This document shows positions 24,533 to 35,717 of a stretch of DNA of 64,000 nt, one piece after another (position 1 is the first letter of the stretch; each line of letters opens with the position of its first letter). The position numbers and the translations under genes are program-made. This DNA is from Atherix ibis (lineage: Eukaryota > Arthropoda > Insecta > Diptera > Athericidae): assembly GCA_958298945.1 (NCBI GenBank), contig OY282607.1:51499020-51563019 (forward strand), written 5' to 3'. The notes under the pieces are model-generated. The model worked only from the letters and a program-made list of their open reading frames with translations, was not told where the DNA came from and searched no databases.

Positions 24533-24543
24533 TAGATGCTTAA
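24130..24543 (+). CDS. Truncated mariner transposase, DNA-binding half only
   Basis: A 137-residue open frame with no stop or frameshift. Residues 1-60 hold the first helix-turn-helix region (GKNASHVHKKLCDVYGNEAL and NWFVKFRSGDFSL). Residues about 65-110 hold the second (IREIAEKLNVSHTCIEKKLK and KLDLWIPHH, the counterpart of the WVPHEL linker). The catalytic domain (three Asp) is absent. The last 20 residues come from the element's 3' end and 3 codons of flanking DNA. Full-length relatives have about 345 residues. If expressed it would bind transposon ends without cutting, but expression is unproven. Confidence 0.7.
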   Translation: MEGQDVHFRHILLYYFRKGKNASHVHKKLCDVYGNEALKERQCQNWFVKFRSGDFSLQNAQRPVEVDETHIKVIIDSERHSTIREIAEKLNVSHTCIEKKLKQLGYVRKLDLWIPHHFEFFFLFKIRNHLVANPIDA

Positions 24544-26672
24544 AAACTACAAAATTCTTGTGCACATTAGTTGTGATCAGAATGACGTTTCATTAATATC
24601 ATTATACTATACAATCTAAGAAATTAACTGATAAGAAATGGAAGGCCATTGGAAATATAGTGCCATCTATGATGATATAGTGGAAGCAGAATAAATTGCA
24701 TAGATTCATTATCAAATCGGACTTATTCGAATTCACAATTTAGGCTGAATAATTTATCACCAAGTGCAATCGTTAGAAAGTATAAAAACTTTTTGAAAAG
24801 CCTAATCAAAATTTCCTGAACAGCATTCAGTATAGCATTCTAGGTTAAACATTCTATCAGTAAACTTATTACATTCAATAATTGTCTTGTGACATCAGCT
24901 TCATTAATTGCAGAATTTTTTTTCATTCGTTTTACGCAAGCATATATAAAAAAAGCAATTTTTAATCTACATTCAAAAAATATTACTATATCTTCAATTT
25001 CTATACACAATTGTTACTTCGCAAAAACGAAACCAAATTGAATTTGGTAAAAAATATTATTTATAAAAATATAACGTTTTTAAATATTTCTTACCTTTAA
25101 CTTTTTTTGTATCTTTTGGCAAATCTAATCCATCTGTTGTATTTTTTCGTGAAGCGGCATTTCCTATAAAAAGAAAAATAGAAATTTTCTATTAGAAAAG
25201 ATAAAATTTTATTTGTATTTTTTAAACATCAAAAGGGATATAAAAAAAGTATGTTTGAGCGAATAAAGTATATGGTGGGAATTTTACAAATCGACAATAG
25301 CTTTTGTAAAGAAGTTTTATTGTATTACCATTTGAAGTTTAAGGTGAAAATTGATAACAAAATAGAGAAAGAAGTTCCTGTACGTACACCCATGGCCATA
25401 TTGTCGATAGTGTCTGTTTCTACCGCATAGGTTATCTCGTCAGATATTGTTCTTATAAAATGAGATACAAATTTGCTCTTGCCAGTTATCATGTAGACTA
25501 TTTATTATCATCATTATTAGCACATAGACGACTATAAGAAGAAAACTTCTTTCGAGTTAAGATATTATTCTAACTAGGATTAAATCAAACAGCCAATAGC
25601 AACATGGCTAACGTAACACGCGCATGGTGGTTAGAAGGCAACAAAGTTTATTTCAGATAATTCAAATTATGTCGCTCAAAAGCAATCACAGTCAAGTCGA
25701 AGAATCTGTTGTACAAACCCTGCATAATTGATAACATTACCGTACATAGGGTGAGTGCAGACGATAGGACACTTAGTTCGTATGGATGAGAAAGATCCTG
25801 ACTGGGAAATCTATAGTAGCAAAATTTCAGCAATAACATCAATCAGGACTCACGATCCGTATTGGGTGCAACAAATGATCGAATCAAAAAATAAAGCAAA
25901 CAAATGAAAACAATTTAAAATAAAGCAAAAGTTCAATGTTTATTTAAGTTTACGAAAAATGTGTAATTCCAAAACATAAGTTTGTTACGTGTCGTATAAG
26001 TTACGGCTTGGATTTTGGCTTCAGTTTAACTCAGAAAGTTTGAGGTAAGGACAGATAATCGGTAATGAGACTTTTTATAACGAGAAATGCACAATTCGCG
26101 GACAAGAAGAACATTTACGTTAGTATGAATAACTTTATTACGAACATATGTGTAGGAAAGGGCATTGAATGCGATAAAAATAGCGTGCTTACTAAAACGC
26201 CCACATAGTGGGTAAGTCCAGATTGGTTTTAAAATTGTCTTTGTAGATTAAAAGTTTGTTCTTCAATGTCAGTTTTAATCGGGCGTGAAGATTCCAAATA
26301 AGTTGTTTGTCTGGGTTCAGTGCCAGATAGTGTACTTATATTTTTGGGAAATTACCTAATATGGCCATTATGATATTTTGGGATATCGGAATTTTTTGCA
26401 GAGGATGGAAAGGATAACATGAACACTCTTCTGCTCATTTACTTTTAGGTATGGGATTGTATATTTCTGGAAGCTATTGGGATATTTTAATGGGATGTAA
26501 AAAGAGAGAGGTATCATCCGTATACGTAGCAGTCATAATTTTGGGATTAGATGGGATGTCAAAACTATTAGACATTCAATCTTTGACATTCTATTAGTTT
26601 GACATTTCAAATGACAGTGCTGTCAATTCATATACGTTTTTGTTTTGCTAGTAACCATAGAGAAAACTATTG
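24535..26672. other. Spacer, no recognised gene
   Basis: A/T-rich to moderately balanced DNA without identifiable protein or RNA. An imperfect inverted pair sits at about 26,557-26,612 (ATGTCAAAACTATTAGACAT against AATGTCAAACTAATAG), possibly an old MITE end. A CCCACATAGTGGG palindrome lies near 26,202-26,214. Confidence 0.45.
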
Positions 26673-26674
26673 TA

Positions 26675-27305
26675 CGAGGTCTGTTCAAAAAGTATCGCGA
26701 ATTTTGAATTTCCGCGGGTTACGTATATTCGATTTTCAATTTTTTGCGGCGTTATGTTGGTACTCATGTTTCTCACTTATGCCGACAAGTTCGAATGTCG
26801 GCATAAGTGAGAATGTTCAGTTAATTTTTGACAGCTGCTTTACTTGCACGTGTTTTGGCTCGTCTTCGATTTTTGCCCATTCCAAAAAATGAATCAATGA
26901 ATCTGTTTCGGAAACAAGAAAAAGTCACAGGGGGCCAGATCTGGGGAACACGGTGGGTTTTCTGGCGGATTGCTTCGGGCTACTTGCGCATAACTTTCAG
27001 GTAATATTCCTTATCGACAGTTCTACCCTGTGACAAGAACTCATGATGCACCACGCCTCTGCAATCGAAGAAAACTGTAAGCAAAACCTTCACATTCGAC
27101 CGAACTTGGCGCGCTTTTTCAACCGAACTTGGCGTAGCTTCCAATGGGACGATTGAGCTTAGGTTTCCACGTCATAATTATAAACCCATGATTCGTCACC
27201 AGTTATGACCCTCTGGAGCAAACTTGGGTCGTCGCGGACAGAGTCCAACAGCTCCATAGCAATGTTAATGCGATGCTGTTTTTGGTCGAAATTTATTCGA
27301 TGAGC
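26675..27305 (-). mobile_element. Mariner fragment, CGAGGTCTGTTC family, copy A
   Basis: It begins after TA with CGAGGTCTGTTCAAAAAGTA, the terminal repeat shared with the copies at 35,282, 49,710 and 54,024. Minus-strand translation of 27,159-27,305 gives FDQKQHRINIAMELLDSVRD and VITGDESWVYNYDVET, the region around the first catalytic Asp. GVVHHEF lies near 27,050. The second and third Asp region is deleted, and the N-terminal half is replaced at about 27,305 by unrelated sequence. A 17-bp perfect hairpin interrupts the terminal-repeat region at 26,771-26,812. Confidence 0.88.
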
Positions 27306-27700
27306 AAAATTATCAGATCTGGGATAAAAAGCTAGCACAACAGTTCTAGCAGCTTCCTTTGCATCCAGATAAAACTTACTCTCTGGTATGGATTTTGGAC
27401 GGGCGGTATCCTCGGGCCGTACTACAAACAATGAGGCTGGCGCGACGGTAACTGTCATTGGCGACAGGTACCGAGCGATAATAACCGGACAACCGGGAAC
27501 CCAGCTGAATCAAAAAACTCAATACATCTCAGATTCCCAGTTACGCTCCAGCACCTCGTTCTTTAAATAGGCTCCAGAATCGTCCATCCTCATGGAGGGG
27601 GCCCAAAAATTCTTTGAAGGATCCTCTTTTCGTTCTTCCAGGTTTTTTTTAATTTTATCCTTGAATCCTTTACTCTGCTCTCCTCAATTTACGATAATTC
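27306..27700 (-). other. Unidentified coding-like segment joined to a broken mariner
   Basis: The minus strand continues in frame from the mariner into a segment containing APASLFVVRPEDTARP and KSIPESKFYLDAKEAART (27,308-27,458). Further upstream, 27,530-27,670 reads DPSKNFWAPSMRMDDSGAY and then EVLERNWESEMY before a stop. Base use looks protein-like and unlike the surrounding A/T-rich DNA. I do not recognise the family. It could be another transposon or a captured exon. Confidence 0.3.
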
Positions 27701-30700
27701 TCTATGCATGCACGCGTTCTCTGAGAATTTAGCATGGCTCAGTATGCAGCATTCGTTTGTTCTTTTGCTCGCGACTCTCTTTTAGTGGCAAGTAAAAAAA
27801 AAGGTTTCTAGTAAGAAATTTTTTATTAAATTGGGGAAACTTTTAAATAAAACTGGTTAATATTGTATTATCATAACTAAAATATCATAATTCAACAAAA
27901 AAAATTACTCTTCTACCTCTGCGTAAATTGATCTTTAACCTCAAATTGTCTTCAAGCTTTAAAATAATTCGATCTTTTCGTAATTTATTGCGCTTTCTAT
28001 TTTGTAACAAGCAAAGCAAAATTTGTATATTCTTCTAAAAAAAAAATTCTAATCTTATCAGTGCTACCCTAAATGTAGTGAGTGATTCACAAACAAATCC
28101 AAACCCAATCCCATCTTCCTAAAAAAAACAATATTAATTATCACACCATAGACGAAAAGCAATAGGCTATTTAAAAAAAAAACAGACAGACTTAAACAGT
28201 AATAAAAATAATAAGAATAAGAAGAAGAACAATTCAAATAAATTAATTAATCTTCTAAATAAAAATAAAAATAAAAATATTGTCCAATCGGAAATAAACT
28301 CTATGACTCATATACTACGAATACACATATGACGAGATTTTAAATTTTACTTACTTTCAAAAATTATTAACAAAAGAAAAAGCTATTTCGTTTTTTTTTT
28401 CAAATTATGTTGGCACTACCAAACGACCTTTTATTTTGTTGTTGGCATACCAAAAAATTGTATTAAATTTCAAAATTAAAATTGGTCCAAGCTTTTTAGT
28501 GATTTTCCTTTGTGAATTGTTCTCGTTTTTTTCTTCGCATAATTCTAGATCATTTATATATTTTTTTTATAATCAAAATCGTACATACATAAATATTATA
28601 AAATCGAAAAAAATATATAAACCAAAGGAGAAGAAAGGGAAAAGAAACCGAAATCGATTGTAAAATTTATTAAAGAAGAAAAAAAACGAAAATAAAAATA
28701 AAAATTAAAACAAAAAAAATCGGAACGTCTGTGTTGATAGAAAAATTACAATTGACGCCTCTTAAAGTGATAAAGCCACAACAAAACAGACGAAAAAGAA
28801 GAATTAAGCGACATTTTTTCGCAAATTATTTCGTCAACCAACTTTGAAAAGTACAAAAAAAGCTTCAACTCCACTACACACACACACACAGGCGCACACA
28901 AAATTAATAAAGAATAAAAACCAAAAAAATGGTGACAGATAAAATGAAGAAAAAAATATAAACAAAAATCGAATAAAACTGAAGTAAATAGAAAAGAAGA
29001 TCAGTGCGATAGTGAATTGAAAAAAAAAATGGAATGAGAGAGAACAAAATACTGATTGCGCTCTAAAGCTGCTGATTGTGAGACGAAACAAAAATGCTAC
29101 AATTTGGCAGCGCGTATAAATTAAGTTGATATGAACATTTTTACGCTATTAGAATTCTGGTTTTGAAATTTTTCTTTCCTTTCTACCCCCCAACCCAAAA
29201 TCCTTTTCATTCTTTTACTTTTTTTATACTTTTCACTTGAATTTGGGAAAAATATTTTTTTTTGTTCTCTGTTTCAGATGATGTTCTGCTTAGTCAGGTC
29301 AGCTTCCTGTCCGCGCTCTCTCCATTTCTTTTCTCGCTCTTGTGTCATATTCTATTTTTCTACTCCAATTTCGAATTCTCCCAACAGACTAATCAAACAG
29401 GTAAAGTAGGAGAGAAATTTTAAAATTTCCGACATGACGGTCAGATGGAATGCAGTCGGGGTGGGGTGTACGTTGGTGATTGTGAAATATTCTAGAAAAA
29501 TTTTGAAATTCAATTTTAGCCACAAAAAATATGTCCGTCTGTCTGTTTGGAAAATTTCAAGGTGAATAATTTCGGAAACGATTGGTACTTCTGTTAGTAC
29601 TTATTGGGGCTGTTTTGGTATGCTAACTAATTCCAATGTTGATTTTGATTCTGATTTTAATCCCGCTTCTAATTAGGATTTCGACATCATAGGTTCTTTC
29701 TTACCCCAGTAAAATGGTTTCTACTGCAAATCGGATGGACTTTTGCCAAAATATTTTTGACGTCATTTTGAAATTTTTTCACTGCGTACGACGACAAATT
29801 GCCAAAAAGATGGATGAACGGATTATGGGTGAACGGTTGGGTTGGGTTGGATTAGATCGTCTTTGTACTCATAGATCAAACCTACTCATTGGAAAATTTG
29901 TATTTAAATTCAAATATAATACAAAAAGAGAAAAATGAAAATTTCTCATAAGTCATGATCACATCATCTTCTCATCGAGAATATTTTTGATTTTAAAAAC
30001 AATATTTTATAACGAATAATTAAGACCATGATGTCCTTCTTCTTCTACTCTTTCCTCTCATATACTAAATAAATAACAAAATAAAAATAGCGAAATTTTG
30101 TTAGTAAAGAATTTTTCCCATTAAAAATTTTAACATAAACCACGTAGGAAAATATTTTGTTTGTGAGGAAAATTCTTTTGATAAATGCTATTTTTTGGTT
30201 TCAAAGCAAATGTTATCCACCAACAAAATATAGAAAACTTGCGGTATTTTTTTATAGTTCTGATGCCCCACTGCTGTTTCTGCCCCCTTACACACACTTA
30301 CTATTCATTCGAAGAGAAATCATCACTTTGTCTAAGGAATTTTTACGAGAAAAAAAATTTTTTTTTAATAAAAACTATTTACATTTATTTTTGTAGAAAT
30401 TAATTTTTATATTTAAAAAAAGATTTTGTAGAGATTTAAAAAAGTTTGCATTTTTTTTAATCTAAATTTTTAATTTCTAACAAACAAAGGTAAAATATTA
30501 CATTCCTTTTATTTTTTTCTCTAAAAAATTTATATTTTTCAATAGTTTAGCATTTAGTTGAATGATCTTAAGACCAATGGTTACATTCCATTGAGTAAAA
30601 TAACAATTTTCTTTTTAATCATTCCCGAAAAATTTAAATTTATTTAACTAAGATTGTATTTATTGATGTTGATAATTTTTAATATTTTTTTTAATTAATA

Positions 30701-31435
30701 AGAAGACTATTGTCTAATAAATTAGAAAAAAAAACTCATTTGTTAAAAATTTCTTTGAGGAGCCTACAAAAGAAATAAGGGAAAATTAATAATTTGCCAT
30801 TAACTGTATGATGGAAAAGTTTTAGGCAGTCGTTAGGATAAGAATAAAGAATAAGATCATTCCATATTCCTTTTAAGAAAATAATTTATCTCCTCTCTTC
30901 TAATATTTCGAATCACAATATGCTTTACAAAATTTAGTCTTCCAATAATGGGGAAACTATATTGTTCTCAATCATATCCTTTTTTTTTTACTTTTAATAT
31001 TTTTACCACTGAATTCAACATAATTTCCCGATTATATGCACTTATTCGTTGCCCATATAAAAGGTAGATTATCATTTGTTTTCTAGCTCTTAGACCTCTA
31101 TTAGAAGTTTTTGAACCTCTTTTAAAGTTGATTAGATAATTTTTATACGTTCAATATATTTTTTCGTATTATTATAAAGATAAGAAAGGAACAGAAAGTG
31201 TTCTTTATATTCTAAAAAAAAAACCCAACAGAAAAAGCTTTAGCCCTAAGGGTGGCTTGGCATTAAATAGTTCTTGGATCTTGTCTGGATGATCTTCAAA
31301 TAAATAAAGAAGTAAAAAAAACTCTAACAAATCATTACCTATGATCATCTCTTTTCTAGTCTATTTCGTTAAAACGAGTGCAATATGATAAGTCAGTGAT
31401 AAATGCAAGAGATATACGAATATGATGCACCGTTC
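27701..31435. other. A/T-rich spacer including a purine-rich leader-like block
   Basis: No recognised protein. Positions 28,100-29,100 are strongly A/purine-rich on the plus strand with a (CA)n patch near 28,875-28,890, a composition seen in fly 5' UTRs. A CTC/TCT-rich patch lies at 29,300-29,350. The remainder is poly-A and poly-T DNA with short, motif-free open frames. Confidence 0.4.
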
Positions 31436-31907
31436 TACTGCGATGCCCACAGTCTCAGCTATCTCGTGAACCTTCAATCGACGGTCTGCCAACACGAGAT
31501 CGTGGACTTTAACGTTTTCATTCGTAGCAGCCGTTTTCGGGGCACCTGGGCGTGGCTCACCAAAAACCGACGTGCGGTCACGAACAAACTCGTTGAACCA
31601 ATTCTTGACGGTCGCCATCGAAGGAGAAGAGTCACCATACACAGCATCCAAGCGATCTTTGATTTCGCTGCGCGTTTTCCCTTCCAAAAACAAGAATCTA
31701 ATCACCGAACGATATTGTTCTTTTTCCATTTTTGTGCAACCGACTGACACGCTCGCTTTCAAAGGATCTCAAAACAAAACCAATGAAGGGAATCGACTGA
31801 AACTTCGACAGTAGGCTACTAAATGAATGTACTGCACGATGGTAAATTTCTTTTGTGACAGCAGTTCCATCGGGCGGTGAGGCTAAGTACTTGTTGAATG
31901 ACCCTCG
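31436..31907 (-). mobile_element. Mariner fragment, CGAGGGTCATTC family, N-terminal part
   Basis: The right end inverts to CGAGGGTCATTCAACAAGTA and is followed by TA (31,908-31,909). The transposase start is at 31,729 on the minus strand (MEKEQYRSVIRFLFLEG). About 95 residues follow without interruption, including SPSMATVKNWFNEF, the GRP-like PRPGAPKT and VHEIAETVGI, all from the DNA-binding region. The copy is cut off near 31,436, before the catalytic domain. Typical members are near 345 residues. Confidence 0.87.
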
Positions 31908-31993
31908 TATCTGATATCAGCAAAATCTGCTCATTAGATTAGTTTTGACAGCCATTGAAAGGAGACAATGTTTGTGTATTATTTTTTATCAAT

Positions 31994-32400
31994 ATGGAAA
32001 AACGTGAGTTTCGTGTGTTAATAGTACACTATTTTTTGAGCTAAAAAAAACAATATTTGCACTCAAAAGCAAGCTCGTAAATATTATAATGGGACCTCCT
32101 CACCATCGTATGGAATCATTCAGAAATAGTTTACTGAACTTTGTTGTGGTCGTAGGATTCATAACTTTTGATCAAACATAGATCTACCACTATACACCAA
32201 AAACCAAAAATTCAGTCAATAGTAGACGTTTACTATCAAATCTCCACCAAAGAGAGAGGGAAATTATAGCTACCGTTTTCTTGGATGCACATGGTAATTT
32301 CTGCATCGACTTTTTTGAAAAAGGAAAAACAATAACAGGGCAGTATTATTCGATCAGTTTAATAATGAAATCAAGACAAAAGGACAGTTAATTTATCACT
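31994..32400 (+). pseudogene. Irritans-like mariner transposase remnant
   Basis: Starts at 31,994 with MEKREFRVLIVHYF, the typical irritans-type N terminus. Later frames read SSPSYGIIQK, then IIATVFLDAHGNFCIDFFEK and GKTITGQYY, which belong upstream of the second catalytic Asp. A large deletion removes the linker and first Asp, and multiple stops and frameshifts are present. No terminal repeats were identified. Its orientation is opposite to the adjacent fragment at 31,436-31,907, so these are two separate insertions. Confidence 0.75.
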
Positions 32401-33948
32401 GACAAAATTACAAATTGTTAGTGAAAAAGTTCAAATTAGATAATTTTAGAAATTAAAAGATTATTTATCACTCATTTTTAGTGAATAATATTAACCGTCG
32501 AATTCGTTCCAACCTCTTTTCCTAAAAAAAAAAATATACGGACTGATTCCAGTATGCAAACCACATCACACTCGGTCGCCTTTTGGAGTTTTTGCATTCG
32601 AATTTCCAGAAATATAAAAATTTTACGAATTGACATAACCATATAGGCATACATTAGTTTTGATATAAAGTTGAAAGAGTGCACTGCGCGATCGATAATT
32701 AGATTAACGAATACCTGGATAAGCAATTTTCTGGCTTAATTATTGCAAAAGCGGCAAGAAATCGTAACGCTTGCATACTTTTGTGTAAATTTTTTTATGT
32801 AGACATGTGACACCCAGTGACATCTAGTTTTCGTAATAGAAATTTATTGAATTGCAAAAGCATAATTAATATTAATTTTAACTCACTTTTTGGAAACAAA
32901 AATACAATTTAAACACCACAACAGGCAATGTTTATTTTATATACAATCTTTTGATATGAAATGGAATTTTATTTTAGGTTTATCACTTATTTCGTTAATA
33001 TCAATTAAATATGAAGCGCCTTAATTTTGTAGACTTTTGGAGAGTTTTTAAATGCGCCATTCTCCATGAAAGTGGTAGCATACCGAAATGCTTGCATACT
33101 TTTGTTGTTTCACAGGTTGTTATTTTGGCATTTATCGGAGAGTGAAAGTGTGGTTTTTATCTTTTTTGAAGTATTTACGAAAAAGTAAGAATTTATATAA
33201 ATAGTTATAGTGTTGATAACATTTAATAGAAAGTTTTTATATTAGAAAATGAAGTGTTTTATAAAGGGTTGATGGTAATTCAACGGAATAAGGAAGCCGG
33301 GAATTTCTTTATTTCGGTAAGTTGACATCTTCATTTTTACTACAGAAATTAATAAAAATTAAGTTTATAATATGTTTAATTGGCTTTTAATGATTTATTT
33401 GGTCCAAAAAGTGATTAAAAACTGAAAAGTCAATGTTTACCAGAAAATAGTTCAGTGCATAAAGTGTGTTTGAGAAAATTTAAGGGACAAATTTGGACAG
33501 AATTTTTGTGTAGAGCCCTATCCAGTTCTTCTATAATCTAAGAAATAGTATATCAACTCATTAGAAATGTCAGTATAATTATGTCAAAATAGAAAGTTAA
33601 TATGGCCGCTGTTCGTACTGGGAGCCAGTTTGAATAGAGAATTAAATAAATGCAACTCCATTTATTGAGCTTTAGCAAAAATAAAAATTATTGTATCATA
33701 TTACGCATGCATTAAATATAAAATTAAAATAAATTAATACAATTTTCTAACCATATTTTTGGTACTAATAATATTGTATTTGCTGAACTAATGAATTTAA
33801 AAAATGCTGTCTCTTCATCGATTGTTCTGCCATCTGCAGGCCCTAATCAATTTTACCCTTTACTTCTTTCAACCGTTCGTTTTGGCCTTTTATTCAATTG
33901 CATTTTATATAATGTTGACATACGTAAAATTCCTTATAACTTGGGGTA
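32401..33948. other. Spacer with a short repeat pair and a possible THAP-like remnant
   Basis: The 16-mer GCTTGCATACTTTTGT occurs at 32,769-32,784 and 33,090-33,105 in the same direction. Near 33,249 the plus strand reads MKCFIKG, then after a stop and frame change NSTE and GSREFLYF, followed by GTAAGT. This loosely recalls the start of P-element/THAP proteins but is too short and broken to assign. The rest is A/T-rich with no feature. Confidence 0.3.
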
Positions 33949-34258
33949 ATATTCCTTATTGACCGTTCTACCCTGTGGCAAGAACTCATGATGCACCACG
34001 CCCCTGCAATCGAAGAAAACTGTAAGCAAAACCTTCACATTCGATCGAACTTGGCGCGCTTTTTTCGGTCTTGGCTCGTGCGGCAGCTTCTATTGGGATG
34101 ATTGAGCTTTGGTTTCCACGTCATAACCAGAAACCCATGATTCATCACCAGTTATGACCCTCTGGAGCCAATTTGGGTCGTCGCGGACAGAGTCCAACAG
34201 ATCCTTAGCAATGTTAATGCGATGCTGTTTTTGGTCGAAAAAGGGCAAAAATCGAGGA
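33949..34258 (-). mobile_element. Mariner fragment, CGAGGTCTGTTC family, copy B left part
   Basis: Minus strand, middle of the transposase from FDQKQHRINIAKDLL-type sequence and VITGDESWVSGYD (first Asp) to GVVHHEF. It is truncated at the left near 33,949 and joined at 34,258 to part of another mariner family. Its last 220 or so bases are repeated at 34,889-35,108. Confidence 0.88.
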
Positions 34259-34880
34259 CGTTAACGTTGAATTTGTTTATTCAAAACATAAAGTTGCGAA
34301 CAGTAACGATCAGCATCGACCGTATAATTTTCTTTCAGTAACTCATAATGGACAATACTCGTCCGATCCCACCAACAACACAACATAACTTTCTTTTGAT
34401 GCACGCCAGCTTTGGATGTGGTTGGTGGTGTCTCCCCTTTATAAACATATCCCCTTTTTCTTATCACATGTTTATAAACTATCCACTTTTCATCAACAGT
34501 CACCAAACGGTCCAAAAACGGTTCTCTTTTGTAACGAGCAAGATTTGAAGAACATATTGAAATTCGATCCATTAAATTTTGTTCGCATAATTCGTGTGGC
34601 ATACAAACAGAGAGTTTGGATACAAAACCAAGCCTTTTAATGTGCTCTAAAGCAGTAGTCTGATGAATTCCAAGCTTGAAGGACACTTCTGTGGAATTTA
34701 ACATGTGATTTGTACTGATCATACTGCGTAGCGCTTCGTCATTGCCATCTGATGGCCGTCCTGATCTGGGTTCATCTTTGAAAGATAAATCACCCGAACG
34801 AAATTTCGCAAACCATCTCTGGCATGTTCGAGCTGTTACTGCATCTTCTCCAAACAGAAGTTTTTTTTGCCTCTATCGCG
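34259..34880 (-). mobile_element. Segment of the TTGGGTGTAAGG mariner family inside copy B
   Basis: The minus strand encodes part of a transposase nearly identical to the copy at 40,329-41,540: DEVLRSM-type text, NSTEVSFKLGIHQTTALEHI, MPHELCEQN, LVTVDEKWIVYKH (first Asp) and CCWWDRTSIVHYELL. It has neither terminal repeat nor the second and third Asp. An N-terminal interruption occurs near 34,740-34,870. Both junctions lie at short identities between the two families (GGACGT at the left, GTAAG at the right), so it was not inserted by transposition. Confidence 0.85.
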
Positions 34881-35282
34881 TAAGAAAAACCTTCACATTC
34901 GACCAAACTTGGCGCGCTTTTTTCGGTCTTGGCTCGTGCGGCAGCTTCTATTGGGATGATTGAGCTTTGGTTTCCACATCATAACCAGAAACCCATGATT
35001 CGTCACCAGTTATGACCCTCTGGAGCCATTTTGGGTCGTCGCGGACAGAGTCCAACAGATCCTTAGCAATGTTAATGCGATGCAGTTTTTGGTCGAAAAA
35101 GGGCAAAAATTGAAGACGAGCCAAAATACGTGCAAGCAAAGCAGCTGTCAAAAATTAACTGAACATTCAAAATGGCCGAACATTTCGGCATAGGTGAGAG
35201 ATATGAGTACCAACATAACGCCACAAAAAATCGAAAATCCCGCGGAAATTCAAAATTCGCGATACTTTTTCAACAGACCTCG
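34881..35282 (-). mobile_element. Mariner fragment, CGAGGTCTGTTC family, copy B right part
   Basis: Starts with a second copy of the stretch at 34,030-34,248 (including VITGDESWVSGYDVETKAQ on the minus strand), continues through the leader and ends with the intact terminal repeat (TTTTTCAACAGACCTCG) at 35,282, followed by TA. The N-terminal part of the transposase is missing between the FDQKLHRINIAKDLL region and the leader. Confidence 0.88.
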
Positions 35283-35371
35283 TATAATAATACTGATCTT
35301 TGAATAATATATAAATTGACACCAAAATGTAATAAATAATTATTTTTTTTTAAAGAAGCATTTGCCATCTA

Positions 35372-35613
35372 CACTTGCGGACAGATAATTAGAAACGATT
35401 CAAAAATTATTTTTTTTGGAATTCGTATCAGATTTTCGGGTATAAAATTGCAGCAAAATAGTACGGTTTTTTTTTGCTGTAATATTCTGCATTGTTCTAT
35501 AAATAGAATTTGATGAAATTTTTTTTATATAATGTATGCAACGGTAATTATTGGAATGATATTAATTTCATTCTTAATACTTTGCCATAGAGTGTGGACG
35601 TATAATTAGAACC
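35372..35613. repeat. Left IR/DR of the Tc1-like element
   Basis: The outer repeat (35,372-35,398) and inner repeat (35,592-35,613) share GGAC followed by ATAATTAGAA. They are presumed transposase binding sites by analogy with related elements. Confidence 0.8.
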
Positions 35614-35717
35614 AGTGTTTTGAATTAAGTGTAATATTTTTGAATTTTTATTATGTAATAAAGTTATGTTATATTATGCTACAAACTCATTCGAAATTAT
35701 GTAAAATTAGGTAAATA

